NCBI RefSeq assembly: GCF_001629705.1
Contig: NZ_CP015378.1
Location: forward strand, 3,534,001 to 3,598,000
Reading direction: 5' to 3'
Length of the DNA stretch: 64,000 nucleotides
DNA from: Fictibacillus phosphorivorans
GTDB taxonomy: Bacteria > Bacillota > Bacilli > Bacillales > Fictibacillaceae
Position 1 is the stretch's first letter. Each line of letters starts with the position of its first letter. The translations under genes and the position numbers were made by a program. Below are positions 63,959 to 64,000 of this stretch, piece by piece. Under the pieces are notes generated by a model. It worked only from the letters and a program-made list of their open reading frames with translations. It had not been told where the DNA came from and searched no databases.

Positions 63959-64000
63959 TTATCGTTCTACTTTAATAGGTGAACCATTAGTTATAACTTT
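63959..64000 (-). CDS. C-terminal 13 residues of an unidentified gene
   Basis: The last visible codons on the minus strand read KVITNGSPIKVER followed by two stops, with a terminator 13 nt beyond. That arrangement supports a real gene whose body lies off the right edge. Nothing about its function can be said. Confidence 0.5.
   Translation of the reverse strand, partial: KVITNGSPIKVER

Overview
The window reads as one 64 kb stretch of a low-GC, spore-former-type Bacillaceae chromosome. The support is AGGAGG-type ribosome binding sites, Gram-positive signal peptides, a SecA2/SlaP-type accessory secretion pair, an SbsC-type S-layer protein and EpsN/TuaG/GalU-like enzymes. Nearly every gene serves the cell surface. 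A genus such as Fictibacillus or a relative is possible, but the sequence alone does not settle it. I see no tRNA, rRNA, CRISPR array, prophage or insertion sequence.

Layout. (1) 1-2391: 3' part of UDP-glucose dehydrogenase, galU and a TuaG-like glycosyltransferase. (2) 2508-4859: an amidase with six triple-tyrosine repeats. (3) 5290-14565: one leftward operon with all six enzymes for a CMP-legionaminic-acid-type nonulosonic acid, plus a Wzy-like polymerase, a GT52-like putative transferase and a Wzx flippase. (4) 14816-18089: divergent secA2 and an S-layer assembly (SlaP/SLAP) gene. (5) 18229-24517: an SbsC-like small protein, a SpoIID/LytB-like protein and an RCC1 propeller protein; the last two carry the same repeats as the amidase. 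(6) 24653-29775: a sortase with its LPXTA-type acidic substrate, a HAD phosphatase, a polyprenyl-phosphate sugar transferase and a C39 peptidase. (7) 29875-37722: a Gram-positive pelDEAFG cluster followed by a separate GH114 polygalactosaminidase. (8) 37985-45294: an SbsC-type protein, a large subtilase, an L,D-transpeptidase and an M14 carboxypeptidase. (9) 45360-53032: a degenerate 21-bp repeat, an LtaS-like enzyme, a secreted TIM-barrel protein, a processive GT2 synthase and a DHHW/MBOAT acetylation pair. (10) 53376-64000: a lipoprotein, small membrane proteins, an SbsC/propeller protein, a metallo-beta-lactamase-fold pseudogene, the main S-layer protein, a GT2 and an NlpC/P60 endopeptidase.

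The most striking signal is non-coding. Two c-di-GMP-I (GEMM) riboswitch aptamers sit in front of secreted hydrolase-like genes: the GH114 enzyme after the pel operon (aptamer about 30738-30832, minus) and the TIM-barrel protein at 47878 (aptamer about 47755-47835, plus). Each has a downstream hairpin that would occlude the ribosome binding site. The second also has a near-consensus sigma-D promoter. PelD keeps an RxxD c-di-GMP site in a degenerate GGDEF domain. c-di-GMP would therefore touch both Pel synthesis (protein level) and Pel hydrolysis (RNA level) within one locus.

A working picture: SecA2/SlaP export the S-layer protein, SbsC-type helical domains anchor several proteins to the secondary cell-wall polymer, the nonulosonic-acid and teichuronic-type genes decorate the wall or S-layer, and Pel plus a second putative exopolysaccharide system answer to c-di-GMP and possibly sigma-D.
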